This document shows, piece by piece, positions 1 through 9,124 of a DNA stretch of 64,000 nt. A program made the position numbers and the translations under genes. The DNA is taken from NCBI RefSeq assembly GCF_900187365.1, contig NZ_FYDG01000013.1, positions 33,857 to 97,856 of the forward strand, given 5' to 3'. This DNA is from Rhodoblastus acidophilus. Its GTDB lineage: Bacteria; Pseudomonadota; Alphaproteobacteria; Rhizobiales; Beijerinckiaceae. The number at the start of each line of letters is the position of its first letter. The first letter of the stretch is position 1. The notes under the pieces were generated by a model. That model did no database searches, was not told where the DNA came from, and saw only the letters and a list, made by a program, of their open reading frames with translations.

Positions 1-251
1 CGGCCGGGGAAAGCAGCGAGGGGCCGCTCGGCGCGGTGAAACTGCAGGGGCTGGTCCTGGTCTGGCTGCGGACGTTCCATGTTTGGCTTGACGACGACTC
101 CGACGATTCCGCGCGGACCATGGCCGCGTTGGACCACGAGCTTGAACAAGGCCGGGTCTGGGCCGCAAGGCTCGACGACGCCGGCCGGGCGCTGGCCCCG
201 CTGGCCGATCCGCTGATGGGGCTGGCGCGGCGGCTCGTCGGCGCGCGGTGA
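1..251 (+). CDS. C-terminal part of a TetR/COQ9-like protein (5' end outside window)
   Basis: The frame is open from the first bases of the window and stops at 249-251, so this is the last ~83 codons of a longer gene and the internal GTG at 36 need not be its start. The visible part is helical, with a Trp-rich stretch (VWLRTFHVWLDDD) followed by TMAALDHELEQG. That pattern resembles the C-terminal helices of TetR-type regulators and of COQ9-family proteins, where a WL..D segment and a T.A.LD segment occur. The DNA-binding or lipid-binding part cannot be seen, so the assignment stays tentative. Confidence 0.5.
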   Translation, partial: AGESSEGPLGAVKLQGLVLVWLRTFHVWLDDDSDDSARTMAALDHELEQGRVWAARLDDAGRALAPLADPLMGLARRLVGAR

Positions 252-313
252 GACGAAAGGTCGGCGTCATTTTCGGTTGATAGGAGTAGCGGGAAGCGCG
301 TGAGCGAATCGCA

Positions 314-1220
314 ATGCCGGAGAAGGCCGGGCGGCCAACCGGGGCGGGGGTGGTCTTGCCGAGTCTTAGAATAACGATTTTCGACCGAACTGCGCAGAAT
401 CGCAATGAGATCGACTTCATTCACAAGAGACTCGTCCCCGGTCTCGCCGCCGCCAACGACAAGGTGAAGGTCAGTTCCCTCGATTATGACGAGTGCGATG
501 TCGCGGTGATTCTCTGGTCGCCGCGCGGCGGCCCCGTGGAGCGGGCGCGCGCGGCGCGCAAAATCCGTCATTTGCACAGCCGCAATCTGCTGATTTTCGA
601 AACGCCGATCCTGCGCGATTTCGACCAATGGCGCTTTCGCGCCGGCTTCGACCATGTCCATCGCGCCGGCCGTTTTTTTCGCCGCGACATGCCGTCGGAC
701 CGGGCCGAGGCGATGAATCTGGTCGCCGCGCCGTGGAAGGAAGGCGACGGGCCGGTGTTCATCGCCGGGCAATTGCCGGGCGATTATTCGCTCGACGGCG
801 TTGACGCGCTCGAATGGGCCTTCGACGCCGCCAATTATATCGACCGCAAATGGCGCCGGCGAATCGTGATGCGCCCGCATCCGCTGGACACGTCCCTGCA
901 ATGGATCACCTATGCGTCCGCGCTCGGGGCCGATGTCTCGCGCCGGCCCTTGAGCGAGGATCTGGCGGCGGCCGGCGCCTGGGTGACCTTCACCAGCGGG
1001 TCGGCCGTGGACGCCGTCATGGCCGGCGTGCCCACTTTTTTGCCTCAGCCCCAACAATTTCGCATGGGAGGTGTCGGGCCATCGCCTGGCCGACCTGGCC
1101 GACCCCTGGCGCGGCGACCGCAGCCAGTGGATCGCCAATCTCGCCTACTGTCAGTGGACGGTGGACGAGATCGGCGCCGGCCATTGCTGGCGGCATTTGC
1201 GCGACTGCGTCGAGCGCTGA
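314..1220 (+). pseudogene. capsule polysaccharide/GT-B-like protein, interrupted by a frameshift
   Basis: The first ~240 codons read as a Rossmann-like protein with MRPHP followed later by TFTSGSAVDAVMAGVPTF, the pattern of the donor half of GT-B-like capsule/LPS proteins (S-G-S/T and AG.P). At a run of six T (1036-1041) the frame breaks. If one T is removed, translation continues as CLSPNNFAWEVSGHRLADL and on to a TGA at 1218-1220, with tryptophan- and acid-rich, plausible sequence. Without the correction the frame runs on antisense through the next gene to 1582. The start is uncertain: 314 is an ATG, but similarity-like sequence only begins near codon 16. The extra T may be a sequencing error, a true inactivating mutation or a slippage site. 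Function is inferred from motifs only. Confidence 0.55.
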
Positions 1221-1227
1221 CCCCGCC

Positions 1228-2073
1228 TCACTCCGCCTGCAAACAGCATTTCTTGTATTTTTTGCCGCTGCCGCACGGGCAGGGATCGTTGCGGCCGACA
1301 TGCTTGAACTTGTTTTCGGCGGGCGGTTGGGGGGCGAGATCCTCCTCGTCCATGTCGAACACCTCCAGGGCCGCCACGGCGTCGTCGATCGGCCCCAGGC
1401 CGCGCTCCTTGAAAAAGCCGGCGCGGTCGGCGCGCGCCGCGCGCAGGTCGTCCTGGAAATCCTCGAAGCCGAGAATGTCGTTGTCCACCAGTTTCTGGCG
1501 GAAGGCGCGGGCGACCTGCGGCTCCAGTTCGCTCAAGCCCAGCAGGGCCACGCCCGCCTGCAGGCCGTACCAGACGACGTGAGTCTCGCGCGGCTCCAGC
1601 GTCTCGAACCAGTTCGCCAGCGTTTCGCGCATGTCTTCCAGCGGGATTTCGCCCGTATGGACGAACCAGGCCAGCGCCTCGATGGCGGCGACGCGCGCCC
1701 ATTCGTCGGCCTGCGGCGTCTCCACGATCTTGCGCAGCGTGGCGAAATCGCCGTCGCACAGGCTGACGAACAGCGAGGGCAGCGTCTCGGTCGTTCCATC
1801 GCCGAGCATGTCGTAAAGCGGCGCGCCTTCCAGCGCCACCGCGACCAGCGGCGCGAAAGCGGCGGCGTCGCGCTTTTCCGCCAGCAGGTGCAGGCCGAAG
1901 AAGGCGCGCGAGGCGGTCTCCTCGGAGCGGTCGGCGCCGGACGCATACGCTTCGAGCGCCGCAAACAAGGGGGCGCGCGCCTCAGTCCATTTCTGGCGCA
2001 GCGTCATCAGCGCGTCGAGGGGGAAGGTTTCCGCGCCCGAAAGATCGGCCAGCGCGACGTCGACAAGGTTCAT
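1228..2073 (-). CDS. DUF1186-type helical-repeat protein with C-terminal SEC-C zinc motif
   Basis: A 281-residue protein whose body is a series of alpha-helical, HEAT-like segments ([29 protein letters not shown]). It ends in a SEC-C motif, [19 protein letters not shown], a zinc-binding tail first known from SecA. Proteins of this build are annotated DUF1186 and have no settled function. The ATG at 2073 was chosen over a TTG four codons upstream because it has GGGAAA a few bases ahead of it. It is transcribed towards the frameshifted gene at 314-1220 and ends 7 bp from it, so the two are convergent. Confidence 0.8.
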   Translation of the reverse strand: MNLVDVALADLSGAETFPLDALMTLRQKWTEARAPLFAALEAYASGADRSEETASRAFFGLHLLAEKRDAAAFAPLVAVALEGAPLYDMLGDGTTETLPSLFVSLCDGDFATLRKIVETPQADEWARVAAIEALAWFVHTGEIPLEDMRETLANWFETLEPRETHVVWYGLQAGVALLGLSELEPQVARAFRQKLVDNDILGFEDFQDDLRAARADRAGFFKERGLGPIDDAVAALEVFDMDEEDLAPQPPAENKFKHVGRNDPCPCGSGKKYKKCCLQAE

Positions 2074-2136
2074 GGTGTTTCCCAACAGATTCAGGCGCGC
2101 CTCTATACCGCCAGGACGAAAAAATCGGAAATCCGC

Positions 2137-3483
2137 TCAGACCGGCACGCGCACGCTGGCGCGCAGTCCCCCCAGCGGGCTGGTGGACAGATAGATGTCG
2201 CCGCCATGCGAGCGGGCGATGTCGCGGGCGATGGCGAGGCCGAGACCGGTGCCGCCTTCGTCCTGGTTGCGCGCGGCGTCGAGGCGCACAAACGGCCGGA
2301 AAACCTCCTCGCGCTGGTCGGCGGGGATGCCGGGACCGTCGTCATCGACATGAATTTGCAGAAACTTCCGGTCGCAGGAGCCGTCGAGCGCGATGGTGCG
2401 GCCATGACGCAAGGCATTGTTGAGCAGATTGGCGAGGCAGCGCTTGAAGGCGTCGGGGCGCACGGTGGCGACGGGTTCGCCGGAATAGGCCACATGGGTC
2501 TCGTGGCCGAGCCGCTCCGAATCCTGGCGCAGCGCGTCCAGCAGGTCGGGAATGTTGGAGGGCGCGGCCACTTCGCCGGAATCGCCGCGCGCGAAAGCCA
2601 GATAGGCTTCGAGCATGCGCTGCATTTCGTTGACGTCGCCGGCCATGTCGACGACCTCCGGTTCGTCAGGCAGCAAGGCGAGCGACAGTTTGAAGCGCGT
2701 GAGAATGGTGCGCAGGTCATGGCTGACGCCGTTGAGCATGGTGGTGCGCTGCTCGATGGCCCGCTCGATGCGGCGCTTCATCTCAAGAAAAGCATAGGCG
2801 GCGCGGCGCACTTCGCGGGCGCCGCGCGGGCGGAACTCCACCTCGCGGCCCTTGCCGAATTCCTCCGCCGCATCGGCCAGCGCCATGATCGGGCGAATCT
2901 GGTTGCGCATGAACAGAATCGCCACCACGATCAGCACCGCCGCCGTGCCCACCATCCACACGATGAAAATATGAGTGTTGGAGGCATAGGCCTGGCTGCG
3001 CCGCGCCACCACGCGCAGCACGGCGTCGCCCAGGTCGATGCGCACCTCGATGAAATCCGACTGGCCCACCGTGTCGATCCAGAACGGCTGCGTCACCAGC
3101 CGGCCGATCTCCTGCGACATGGCGCGGTCGAGCAGGGAGAAGAACGGACGGGGCAGGGCGGAGGGCAGCGGCCCCGGCGGGAGAAGCTCCGCCTCGAAAC
3201 CGAACCGCCGGCGCGCGATCTGTTCCAGCTTGGCGTTGTCGGCGCCGAACTCGCGATGAATGTCGATCAGCGCCGCGATGTCCTGGCTGACGGCGTTGGA
3301 CAGGCGGAAGGTGACCAGATTCCAGTGGCGCTCCATGAACACCACGACGATGGCCGATTGCAGCAGCACCATGGGCGCGATGACGATCAGCAGCGAGCGG
3401 GCGTAAAGTCCCTTGGGCATCACGCTCGCCAGCGCGCGCGCGAATCCTTGCCAGGCGGCCAGAAGTCGCGCCGCCGCCGTCAT
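2137..3483 (-). CDS. EnvZ-type two-component sensor histidine kinase
   Basis: A 448-residue membrane sensor kinase. There is a transmembrane helix at about residues 29-50, a periplasmic sensor segment, a second helix at about 173-192 and a HAMP linker. The HisKA box GVSHDLRT carries the phospho-accepting His255. The ATPase domain shows the N box (NLLNNALRHG), the DDDGPGIP G1 box and GTGLGLAIA. Its ATG lies in an ATGA overlap with the stop of the response regulator upstream (3480-3483), so the two are translationally coupled and almost certainly cognate partners. The order MarR, response regulator, kinase beside ilvE is familiar from alphaproteobacteria. The sensed signal cannot be told from sequence. 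Confidence 0.88.
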   Translation of the reverse strand: MTAAARLLAAWQGFARALASVMPKGLYARSLLIVIAPMVLLQSAIVVVFMERHWNLVTFRLSNAVSQDIAALIDIHREFGADNAKLEQIARRRFGFEAELLPPGPLPSALPRPFFSLLDRAMSQEIGRLVTQPFWIDTVGQSDFIEVRIDLGDAVLRVVARRSQAYASNTHIFIVWMVGTAAVLIVVAILFMRNQIRPIMALADAAEEFGKGREVEFRPRGAREVRRAAYAFLEMKRRIERAIEQRTTMLNGVSHDLRTILTRFKLSLALLPDEPEVVDMAGDVNEMQRMLEAYLAFARGDSGEVAAPSNIPDLLDALRQDSERLGHETHVAYSGEPVATVRPDAFKRCLANLLNNALRHGRTIALDGSCDRKFLQIHVDDDGPGIPADQREEVFRPFVRLDAARNQDEGGTGLGLAIARDIARSHGGDIYLSTSPLGGLRASVRVPV

Positions 3484-4202
3484 CGCTCGGCCGCCAGCCG
3501 GTAGCCGATGCCCCGCACGGTCTGCAGCAGCAGCGGATTGGCGGGGTCTTCCTCGATCTTGCGGCGGAGGCGATTGACCTGCACGTCCACCGTGCGCTCG
3601 TTGGCCGCCTCGCCGCCGCCCAGGGCCTCGCGCGACACCGTCTCGCCGGGCTTTTCGCTGAGGATGCGCAGCATGTCGCGCTCGCGCTCGGTGATGCGGA
3701 TGATCTCGTCGCCTCGCTTCAATTCGCCGCGGTCGGGATCGAAGCAGAACTCGCCGAACCGCGCCGGATTGGACGAGGCGGGCGCGCTGGTCCGGGTCAT
3801 GCGGCGCAACAGGGCGGCGACGCGCAGCGTGAGTTCCCGCACGTCATAGGGCTTGGCGAGATAGTCGTCGACGCCGGCTTCAAGGCCCTGGATGCGGTCC
3901 TCGATCTCGGCGCGGGCGGTGAGCATCAGAATCGGCGCCTCGGCGATGGGCGCGTTGTCGGCGCGGAGCCGCGCGGCGAATTGATAGCCGTTTTCGCCGG
4001 GCATCATCACGTCGAGAATGATCAGGTCGAATTGCAGGCCGCGAATGCGCGCGCCGGCGTCCTCGGCGCTGTTGGCCACGGTGACGCGATAGCCCTCGCG
4101 CTGCAGCACCCGCGACAGCAATTGCCGGATGCGGCGGTCGTCGTCCACCAGCAGGATGTGCGGCGCGTCGTCGGAGGGCGCGGGGATTTCGGTCGGACTC
4201 AT
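3480..4202 (-). CDS. petR: OmpR-family response regulator, PetR-like
   Basis: A 240-residue regulator with an N-terminal receiver (acidic DDD pocket, phospho-acceptor in LIILDVMMPGENG, Lys in LAKPYD) and a C-terminal winged-helix DNA-binding domain (ERTVDVQVNRLRRKIEEDP, VRGIGYRL). The start at 4202 (MSPTEIP) overlaps the MarR stop codon as ATGA; longer frames upstream are antisense read-through. R. capsulatus PetR is an OmpR-type regulator preceded by the MarR-type PetP and needed for cytochrome bc1-dependent growth. The same gene order supports the name here, by inference from context and family. Confidence 0.82.
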   Translation of the reverse strand: MSPTEIPAPSDDAPHILLVDDDRRIRQLLSRVLQREGYRVTVANSAEDAGARIRGLQFDLIILDVMMPGENGYQFAARLRADNAPIAEAPILMLTARAEIEDRIQGLEAGVDDYLAKPYDVRELTLRVAALLRRMTRTSAPASSNPARFGEFCFDPDRGELKRGDEIIRITERERDMLRILSEKPGETVSREALGGGEAANERTVDVQVNRLRRKIEEDPANPLLLQTVRGIGYRLAAER

Positions 4203-4681
4203 GGAATTTCCCCGGAATCGCTGACGGCGGCGAGAAAAGCCGCGCCCTGCGCCCGCGCTCCCGCCGGCAGCCGGTCCAGCGCCCGCGCGAACCGTTCCGA
4301 TTGCACCAGCGCGATTTCCAGCGCCAGGGCGTGGCCGGCCTCGGTCGGAAACAGCAGCCGCTGGCGGCGGTCGGCGAGGCCGGGCCGCTGCTCGATATAG
4401 GCCTGGTCGAGCAGTTCCTTCAACACGCGGCTCAGACTCTGTTTGGTGATCCTGAGCAGGTCGAGCAGTTCGGCGACCGACAGGCCGGGCCGGCGATCGA
4501 CGAAATAGAGCACGCGGTGATGGGCGCGGCCGAAATTGTAGCGCAGCAGCAGCCGGTCGGCGTCGCCGACGAAATCGCGATAAGCGAAAAACAGGGCTTC
4601 GATCAGGTCGAACATGGGCTCGTCCGCCGGTTCGCGCCCGGCGGGCTGCGGTGCGGTCTGGCGCTGCAAGGCTTGATCCAT
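4199..4681 (-). CDS. petP: MarR-family transcriptional regulator, PetP-like
   Basis: A winged-helix MarR protein of about 160 residues, with the recognition segment LSVAELLDLLRITKQSLSRV and the wing/basic turn in RPGLADRRQRLLFPTEAG. The ATG at 4681 has GGAAAGG 6 bases upstream and is preferred to a TTG at 4738. It is first in a three-gene operon (MarR, response regulator, kinase) with ATGA overlaps. A near-perfect inverted repeat (4786-4810) in the gap to ilvE is the obvious candidate for its binding site, implying autoregulation. Naming follows the PetP-PetR pair of R. capsulatus and is an inference. Confidence 0.8.
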   Translation of the reverse strand: MDQALQRQTAPQPAGREPADEPMFDLIEALFFAYRDFVGDADRLLLRYNFGRAHHRVLYFVDRRPGLSVAELLDLLRITKQSLSRVLKELLDQAYIEQRPGLADRRQRLLFPTEAGHALALEIALVQSERFARALDRLPAGARAQGAAFLAAVSDSGEIP

Positions 4682-4785
4682 GCGGGCCCTTTCCAGGCTG
4701 AGGCTGGTCCGGCGAACGGGCCTCAGGTTTCGTTTCAAGGCGTTTCCTCATGCGAACCGGCGCCGTTTCGCGCGAAAACGCTCTG

Positions 4786-4810
4786 AATATGTCAGTTCTA
4801 TTGACATATT
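4786..4810. promoter_or_regulatory. inverted repeat, likely MarR/PetP operator
   Basis: AATATGTCA (4786-4794) and TGACATATT (4802-4810) form a perfect 9-bp inverted repeat with a 7-bp spacer. The symmetry extends outward as CTGA/TCAG with one extra T. The right arm contains TTGACA (4801-4806), a perfect -35 hexamer pointing toward ilvE, although no good -10 follows. Its place between the divergent petP-like gene and ilvE, and its length, fit a MarR dimer site. Confidence 0.6.
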
Positions 4811-4927
4811 TCAGGTCGGTTGCTACTCGTCAAGCTTCCCTCGAGCGGCGATCGAGCCGGCGCAGTCCGTGCTTCCCTCACAAAGCCGCCCATATTCAAC
4901 TTTCCCGGCAGTTTGCAGGAGCGCGAC

Positions 4928-5812
4928 ATGTCCGTTTTGCCTTTCGACCAGCGTGATGGATTCATCTGGAAAGACGGCGAGATGGTCCCTTGGAAGGACG
5001 CCAAGCTGCATGTCCTCACCCACGGCTTGCATTATGGCTCCTGCGTGTTCGAAGGCGAGCGCGCTTACAATGGCGTGATCTACAAGTCGCACCAGCATGC
5101 CGAGCGGTTCAGGAAATCGGCGGAGCTGCTCGATTTCGAAATCCCCTATTCGGTGCAGGAGATCGAAGCCGCCAAGAAGCTGACCATCGCAAAGAACAAT
5201 CTGACGAATTGCTATGTGCGCCCGGTGGCCTGGCGCGGCTCTGAAATGATGGCGGTCGCCGCCCAGAACGCCAAGATCCACATGGCCATCGCGGTGTGGG
5301 ACTGGCCGTCCATGTTCGACATCGCCACCAAGATGAAGGGCATCCGGCTCGACATCGCCGAATACCGCCGCCCCGATCCGGCCTGCGCGCCCTGCGCCTC
5401 CAAGGCGGCGGGCCTTTACATGATCTGCACCATTTCCAAGCACCGGGCCGAGCGGCGCGGCTATGCCGACGCCATGATGCTCGATTGGCAGGGGCGCGTC
5501 GCCGAATGCACCGGCGCCAACATCATGTTCGTCAAGGATGGCGAAATCCACACGCCGATCGCCGACTGCTTCCTGAACGGCTTGACCCGCCAGACCGTGA
5601 TCGGTCTCGCCAAGGACAAGGGAATCAAGGTCAACGAGCGCCGCATCATGCCGGAAGAACTCGCCGGCTTTGACGAGTGTTTCGTCGTCGGCACGGGCGC
5701 GGAGGTCACGCCGGTGTCGGAGATCGGGCCGTATCGCTTCACGCCCGGCGCCATCTCCCGCACGCTGGTCGAGGCCTACGCCGCCGAAGTGCAGCCCAAG
5801 GTTCACGCCTGA
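4928..5812 (+). CDS. ilvE: branched-chain amino acid aminotransferase
   Basis: A 294-residue class IV PLP-dependent aminotransferase that carries out the last step of valine, leucine and isoleucine synthesis (and the first of their breakdown). The PLP lysine is K159 in ASKAAGLYMI, the same number as in E. coli IlvE. HGLHYGSCVFEG near the N-terminus and ECTGANIMFVKDG downstream are family blocks. The start at 4928 (MSVLPF) has CAGGAG upstream; a longer frame from 4820 lacks homologous sequence. It is divergent from the MarR/PetR/kinase operon and shares its control region. Confidence 0.93.
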   Translation: MSVLPFDQRDGFIWKDGEMVPWKDAKLHVLTHGLHYGSCVFEGERAYNGVIYKSHQHAERFRKSAELLDFEIPYSVQEIEAAKKLTIAKNNLTNCYVRPVAWRGSEMMAVAAQNAKIHMAIAVWDWPSMFDIATKMKGIRLDIAEYRRPDPACAPCASKAAGLYMICTISKHRAERRGYADAMMLDWQGRVAECTGANIMFVKDGEIHTPIADCFLNGLTRQTVIGLAKDKGIKVNERRIMPEELAGFDECFVVGTGAEVTPVSEIGPYRFTPGAISRTLVEAYAAEVQPKVHA

Positions 5813-6007
5813 ACCAGACAGGGCGCGAGGCGCGACAAGCGTCGATTCGCGCCCCGCGGCTTCGCGATCGAAGCCGCCCGCCCCAGGGCGAGGGAACGCG
5901 CGGCGCCGCGACAAGCGCCGCGCAAGGTCGATCGGGCTTCTTGTTCATGTCTCAGATTCGCGCTTGGCGCGAGCCTGACCCGGCGAACAGGATTGCGGAG
6001 ATTCGGC

Positions 6008-7744
6008 ATGGCGGCCCTCGACTCAGGCACTGACGACTCGGCTGGCGGAGGCGCCACAGGCGCCCGAGCGGTCCGGAAATCGAGCGCCCTGTTCGAAGTC
6101 GCAAGCGTCACGGCCGTGTTCGCGCTGGTCGGCGGCGCGACCTATCTGATCGACAGCTACACGCGCCTTCCGGCCTCCGTCGAAATGGCGCGAGCCAGGG
6201 CGACGACGCCGTTCGCGCCGGCCCCGGCGATGGACCCGGATACGTTCGAGACGGTGGCGGAGCGTCCTGCGCCGGAGCCGGTCGCTGAACCGGCGTCTTC
6301 GGAGGCCATCGCCGTGGCGTCCTCGCCTTTGTATCGCCGGCGCGATCTCGCGCGGCGCGCTGCTCAACCGCCCGCCGCGCCCGAGCCGAGCGTCGTCGCC
6401 GCCGCGCCGGTCGAGCCGTCCCCTTCCGCTGCGCCCGAGACGGTCGCTGTGGCTGAAGTTCCCGCAACGGCGGCCGCGCCGGAGCCGAGCGTCGCCGCCG
6501 CCGCGCCGGTCGAGGCTCCCCCGTCCGCTGCGTCTGAGACAGTGGCTGCGGCTGAAATCCCCGCCGCGCCGGCCGCGCCGGAGCCGAGCGTCGCCGCCGC
6601 CGCGCCGGTCGAGCCGCCCCCTTCCGCTGCGCCCGAGACGGTCGCTGCGGCTGAAATCCCCGCCGCGTCGGCCGCGCCGGAGCCGAATGTCGCCGCCTCC
6701 GAGCCTGCCGCGACAGCGGCGCCCGAAACGCTTGTTGCAGCTGAGGCTCCTGCCGCGCCGGCCGAGGCGGTTGTGGTGGCCGAGGCGCCCGCCGCGCCGG
6801 AGCCGAGCGTCGACGCCGCCGCGCCCGCGCCGACCCCGAGCGATCCTGCGCCGGCGCCGGTGGTCGCGGCGACAAGCAATCCCGCCGTGGATGACCAGAT
6901 CATCACCGGGTCGATCCCGCCCAAACCGATTCGTCCGGCCGACGACCTGCCCCCCGCCAGCTTCGAGTTCAGCACGGCCGCCGGCCGTCTCCATGTCTCG
7001 GGCGTGGTGGCGGACCCGGAGACCCGCGCCGCCTTGCTGAACGCGCTCAAGGCGGTTCATGGCCCGCGCCGGATCGTCGGCGCCATCGCCGTCGAGCCTG
7101 GCCGCGCTTCGGCGCCTTGGCTCGCCGCGATGCCGGCCGCGCTGAAGACATTAAAAGTGTCCGGCCTCACCGTGCTGTTCAGCGGGAACGATCTCATGAT
7201 CCGGGGCTATATGGGCGACGCCGACCGCACGCGCCTCTCGTCCAATGTGGAGGGCCTGTTCGGCGGCGACGTCAAGGTGGTGTCGCTGGCCGATCATTTG
7301 AGCGCGGTGTCGGCGCGCGCCAACGCCCGCGTGGCCGAAGCGCTGGCGGCGCTGCCGCCGGGCTTCGCCGCCGCCGATCTCGTCGGTGCGCTCAACTGCT
7401 CCGTCGTCAATTTCGCCTCGGCCAGCGCGGAGGCGCCCGCGACGGAGCGCGCCCTGCTGGGCCAGGCCGCCGCCCTGATGGCGCAACTTCCGCAGGGAAC
7501 CGTGATCGAGATCGCCGGCCATACCGACGGCACCGGCGACGAGGCCGAGAATGTCGCGCTGTCGCGGCGCCGCGCCGAAGCCGTGCGCGCCGCGCTGATT
7601 CAGGCCGGGGCGAGGCCGGACATGCTCACGGCCAAAGGCTATGGCGGCGCCGCGCCAATCGTCGCCAACGACAGCGTCGAGGGGCGCTTCCGCAACCGCC
7701 GCATCGAATACCGGCTGGTCGGAAACCGCCTCGCCGGAAAGTAG
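6008..7744 (+). CDS. OmpA-like peptidoglycan-binding protein with Pro/Ala repeat linker
   Basis: A 578-residue protein: an N-terminal membrane anchor (about residues 30-50, VASVTAVFALVGGATYLI), a long Ala/Pro/Glu linker of roughly 200 residues built of 33-residue repeats, BON-like segments (FSTAAGRLHVSGVVADPETR), and a C-terminal OmpA domain (IEIAGHTDGTGDEAENVALS, NRRIEYRLV) that binds meso-diaminopimelate peptidoglycan. The layout suggests an inner-membrane protein spanning the periplasm to tether the cell wall. The ATG at 6008 has GCGGAG upstream. The role is inferred from the domains; the repeat copy number may vary between strains. Confidence 0.8.
   Translation: MAALDSGTDDSAGGGATGARAVRKSSALFEVASVTAVFALVGGATYLIDSYTRLPASVEMARARATTPFAPAPAMDPDTFETVAERPAPEPVAEPASSEAIAVASSPLYRRRDLARRAAQPPAAPEPSVVAAAPVEPSPSAAPETVAVAEVPATAAAPEPSVAAAAPVEAPPSAASETVAAAEIPAAPAAPEPSVAAAAPVEPPPSAAPETVAAAEIPAASAAPEPNVAASEPAATAAPETLVAAEAPAAPAEAVVVAEAPAAPEPSVDAAAPAPTPSDPAPAPVVAATSNPAVDDQIITGSIPPKPIRPADDLPPASFEFSTAAGRLHVSGVVADPETRAALLNALKAVHGPRRIVGAIAVEPGRASAPWLAAMPAALKTLKVSGLTVLFSGNDLMIRGYMGDADRTRLSSNVEGLFGGDVKVVSLADHLSAVSARANARVAEALAALPPGFAAADLVGALNCSVVNFASASAEAPATERALLGQAAALMAQLPQGTVIEIAGHTDGTGDEAENVALSRRRAEAVRAALIQAGARPDMLTAKGYGGAAPIVANDSVEGRFRNRRIEYRLVGNRLAGK
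6383..6779 (+). repeat. in-frame 99-bp tandem repeats in the OmpA-like gene
   Basis: The landmark GAGCCGAG/A starts at 6383, 6482, 6581 and 6680, an exact 99-bp period, with a degenerate further copy near 6800. Each unit encodes about 33 residues beginning PEPSVAAAAPVE. Because 99 is a multiple of three, gain or loss of units would keep the frame and change only the linker length. Confidence 0.85.
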
Positions 7745-7754
7745 GGGGCGGGCG

Positions 7755-8228
7755 TCAGCCCTGCGGGCGCTGCCATCGCGCCAGCGCCTGTTCGTCGGCG
7801 TCCTTGGCTTCGACCCAGGCGCCTGCGGTTCCGTCGGCGCGATGCTCCTTTTTCCAGAACGGCGCGCGGCTTTTCAGGAAATCCATGATGAATTCGGCGG
7901 CGGCGAAAGCGGCGGCGCGGTGGGCGCTGGTCGCCGCCACCAGCACGATCGGCTCGCCCGGCGCGATCTTGCCGTAACGATGCACGACGGTCAGCCCCAG
8001 CAGCGGCCAGCGGCTTTCGGCCTCGGCGGCGATGCGCTCCAGCTCCGCCTCGGCCATGCCGGGATAATGCTCCAGCTCCAGCGCGGCCAGACGGCCCGCC
8101 TCGTCGCGGCACAGGCCGACAAAGCTCACCAGCGCGCCCACATCCGTGCGCCCGACCGTCAGCGCGGCGGCGGCGTGGCCGGCGTCGAACGCCTGCGGCT
8201 GAACCCGGATCGTCCGTGTCACGGTCAC
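7755..8228 (-). CDS. moaE: molybdopterin synthase catalytic (large) subunit MoaE
   Basis: A 157-residue MoaE. It moves sulfur from MoaD thiocarboxylate onto cyclic pyranopterin monophosphate to make molybdopterin. Family marks are GALVSFVGLCRD near the N-terminus, SAHR (about 101-104) and the active lysine region APFWKKE (K126/K127). It starts at GTG (8228). MoaD is not adjacent. It runs convergent with the OmpA-like gene, ending 10 bp from it. The organism therefore makes molybdenum cofactor despite also carrying an Fe-only nitrogenase. Confidence 0.92.
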   Translation of the reverse strand: MTVTRTIRVQPQAFDAGHAAAALTVGRTDVGALVSFVGLCRDEAGRLAALELEHYPGMAEAELERIAAEAESRWPLLGLTVVHRYGKIAPGEPIVLVAATSAHRAAAFAAAEFIMDFLKSRAPFWKKEHRADGTAGAWVEAKDADEQALARWQRPQG

Positions 8229-8356
8229 TCTTCTGGCCTCGCGCGTTACATTGCGCGACTATTGCGCAAACGCGCGCCCCGCTCAATGCGGTGCTGTTGC
8301 TTAACCCAAAGGAAAGCCGCGTCGCCTAGCCTCGGCCCGATCTTTCAGGAGCGCAT

Positions 8357-9124
8357 ATGACCGAACAGCCCGCCGCCCTGCGCCTGCGCAACCTGCACAA
8401 ATCCTTTGGCAAGAAAGCCGTGGACGGACTCGATCTCGCCATCAGGCCCGGTGAATTCTATGCGCTGCTGGGCGCCAACGGCGCCGGCAAGACAACCACC
8501 CTGCGCATGGTGGCGGGTCTGCTGCAGCCGGATGAGGGCGAGATTTTCGTCGATGGGATCGACGCGCGGAACGATCCGATCGCCGCCAAGCGGCGCATCG
8601 CCTGGCTGCCGGACGAGCCGCTGCTCTACGACAAGCTGACGCCGCTGGAATATCTCGAATTCGTCGCGGGCCTGTGGGGCATGAAGGCCGAGGAGGCCGG
8701 TCCGCGCGCGGACGCCTTGCTCCGCCGCCTGAACCTTTGGGAGCAGCGCAACCAGCGTTGCGAGGGGTTTTCGCGCGGCATGCGCCAGAAAACCGCGCTG
8801 GCCGGCGCGTTGATCCATGCGCCGCGCCTGCTGATGCTCGACGAGCCGCTCACCGGCCTCGACGCCGGCGCCGCCCGGCAGGTGAAGGACATGCTCGCCG
8901 AGCAGACCCGCGCCGGCGTGGCGGTGATCCTCACCACCCATATCCTTGAGGTCGCGGAAAAACTGGCGGACCGGATCGGCATTATCGCTGAGGGACGGCT
9001 GATCGCCGAGGGCGACCTCGCCCATCTGCGCTCGCTGAGCGCAGCGCAGACCGCCAGCCTCGAAGACGTGTTCCTCGACCTCACCGGCCCCGGCCGCCAT
9101 TCCGTCGCGGGAGCGGCGGCGTGA
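8357..9124 (+). CDS. ABC transporter ATP-binding protein
   Basis: A 255-residue ABC ATPase with Walker A GANGAGKTT, signature FSRGMRQK, Walker B LLMLDEPLTGLD and switch His TTHI. The closest pattern is the ABC-2 exporter ATPases (Ccm/NatA/YtrB-like). Its stop overlaps the start of the membrane protein gene (9121-9124, GTGA), so the two form one exporter. The ATG at 8357 has CAGGAG upstream. The substrate is unknown. Confidence 0.88.
   Translation: MTEQPAALRLRNLHKSFGKKAVDGLDLAIRPGEFYALLGANGAGKTTTLRMVAGLLQPDEGEIFVDGIDARNDPIAAKRRIAWLPDEPLLYDKLTPLEYLEFVAGLWGMKAEEAGPRADALLRRLNLWEQRNQRCEGFSRGMRQKTALAGALIHAPRLLMLDEPLTGLDAGAARQVKDMLAEQTRAGVAVILTTHILEVAEKLADRIGIIAEGRLIAEGDLAHLRSLSAAQTASLEDVFLDLTGPGRHSVAGAAA

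Noticed and set aside
814..3504. 896-codon plus-strand open frame
   Set aside because: It is antisense to the DUF1186 and histidine kinase genes, which have clear domains; the product is low-complexity.
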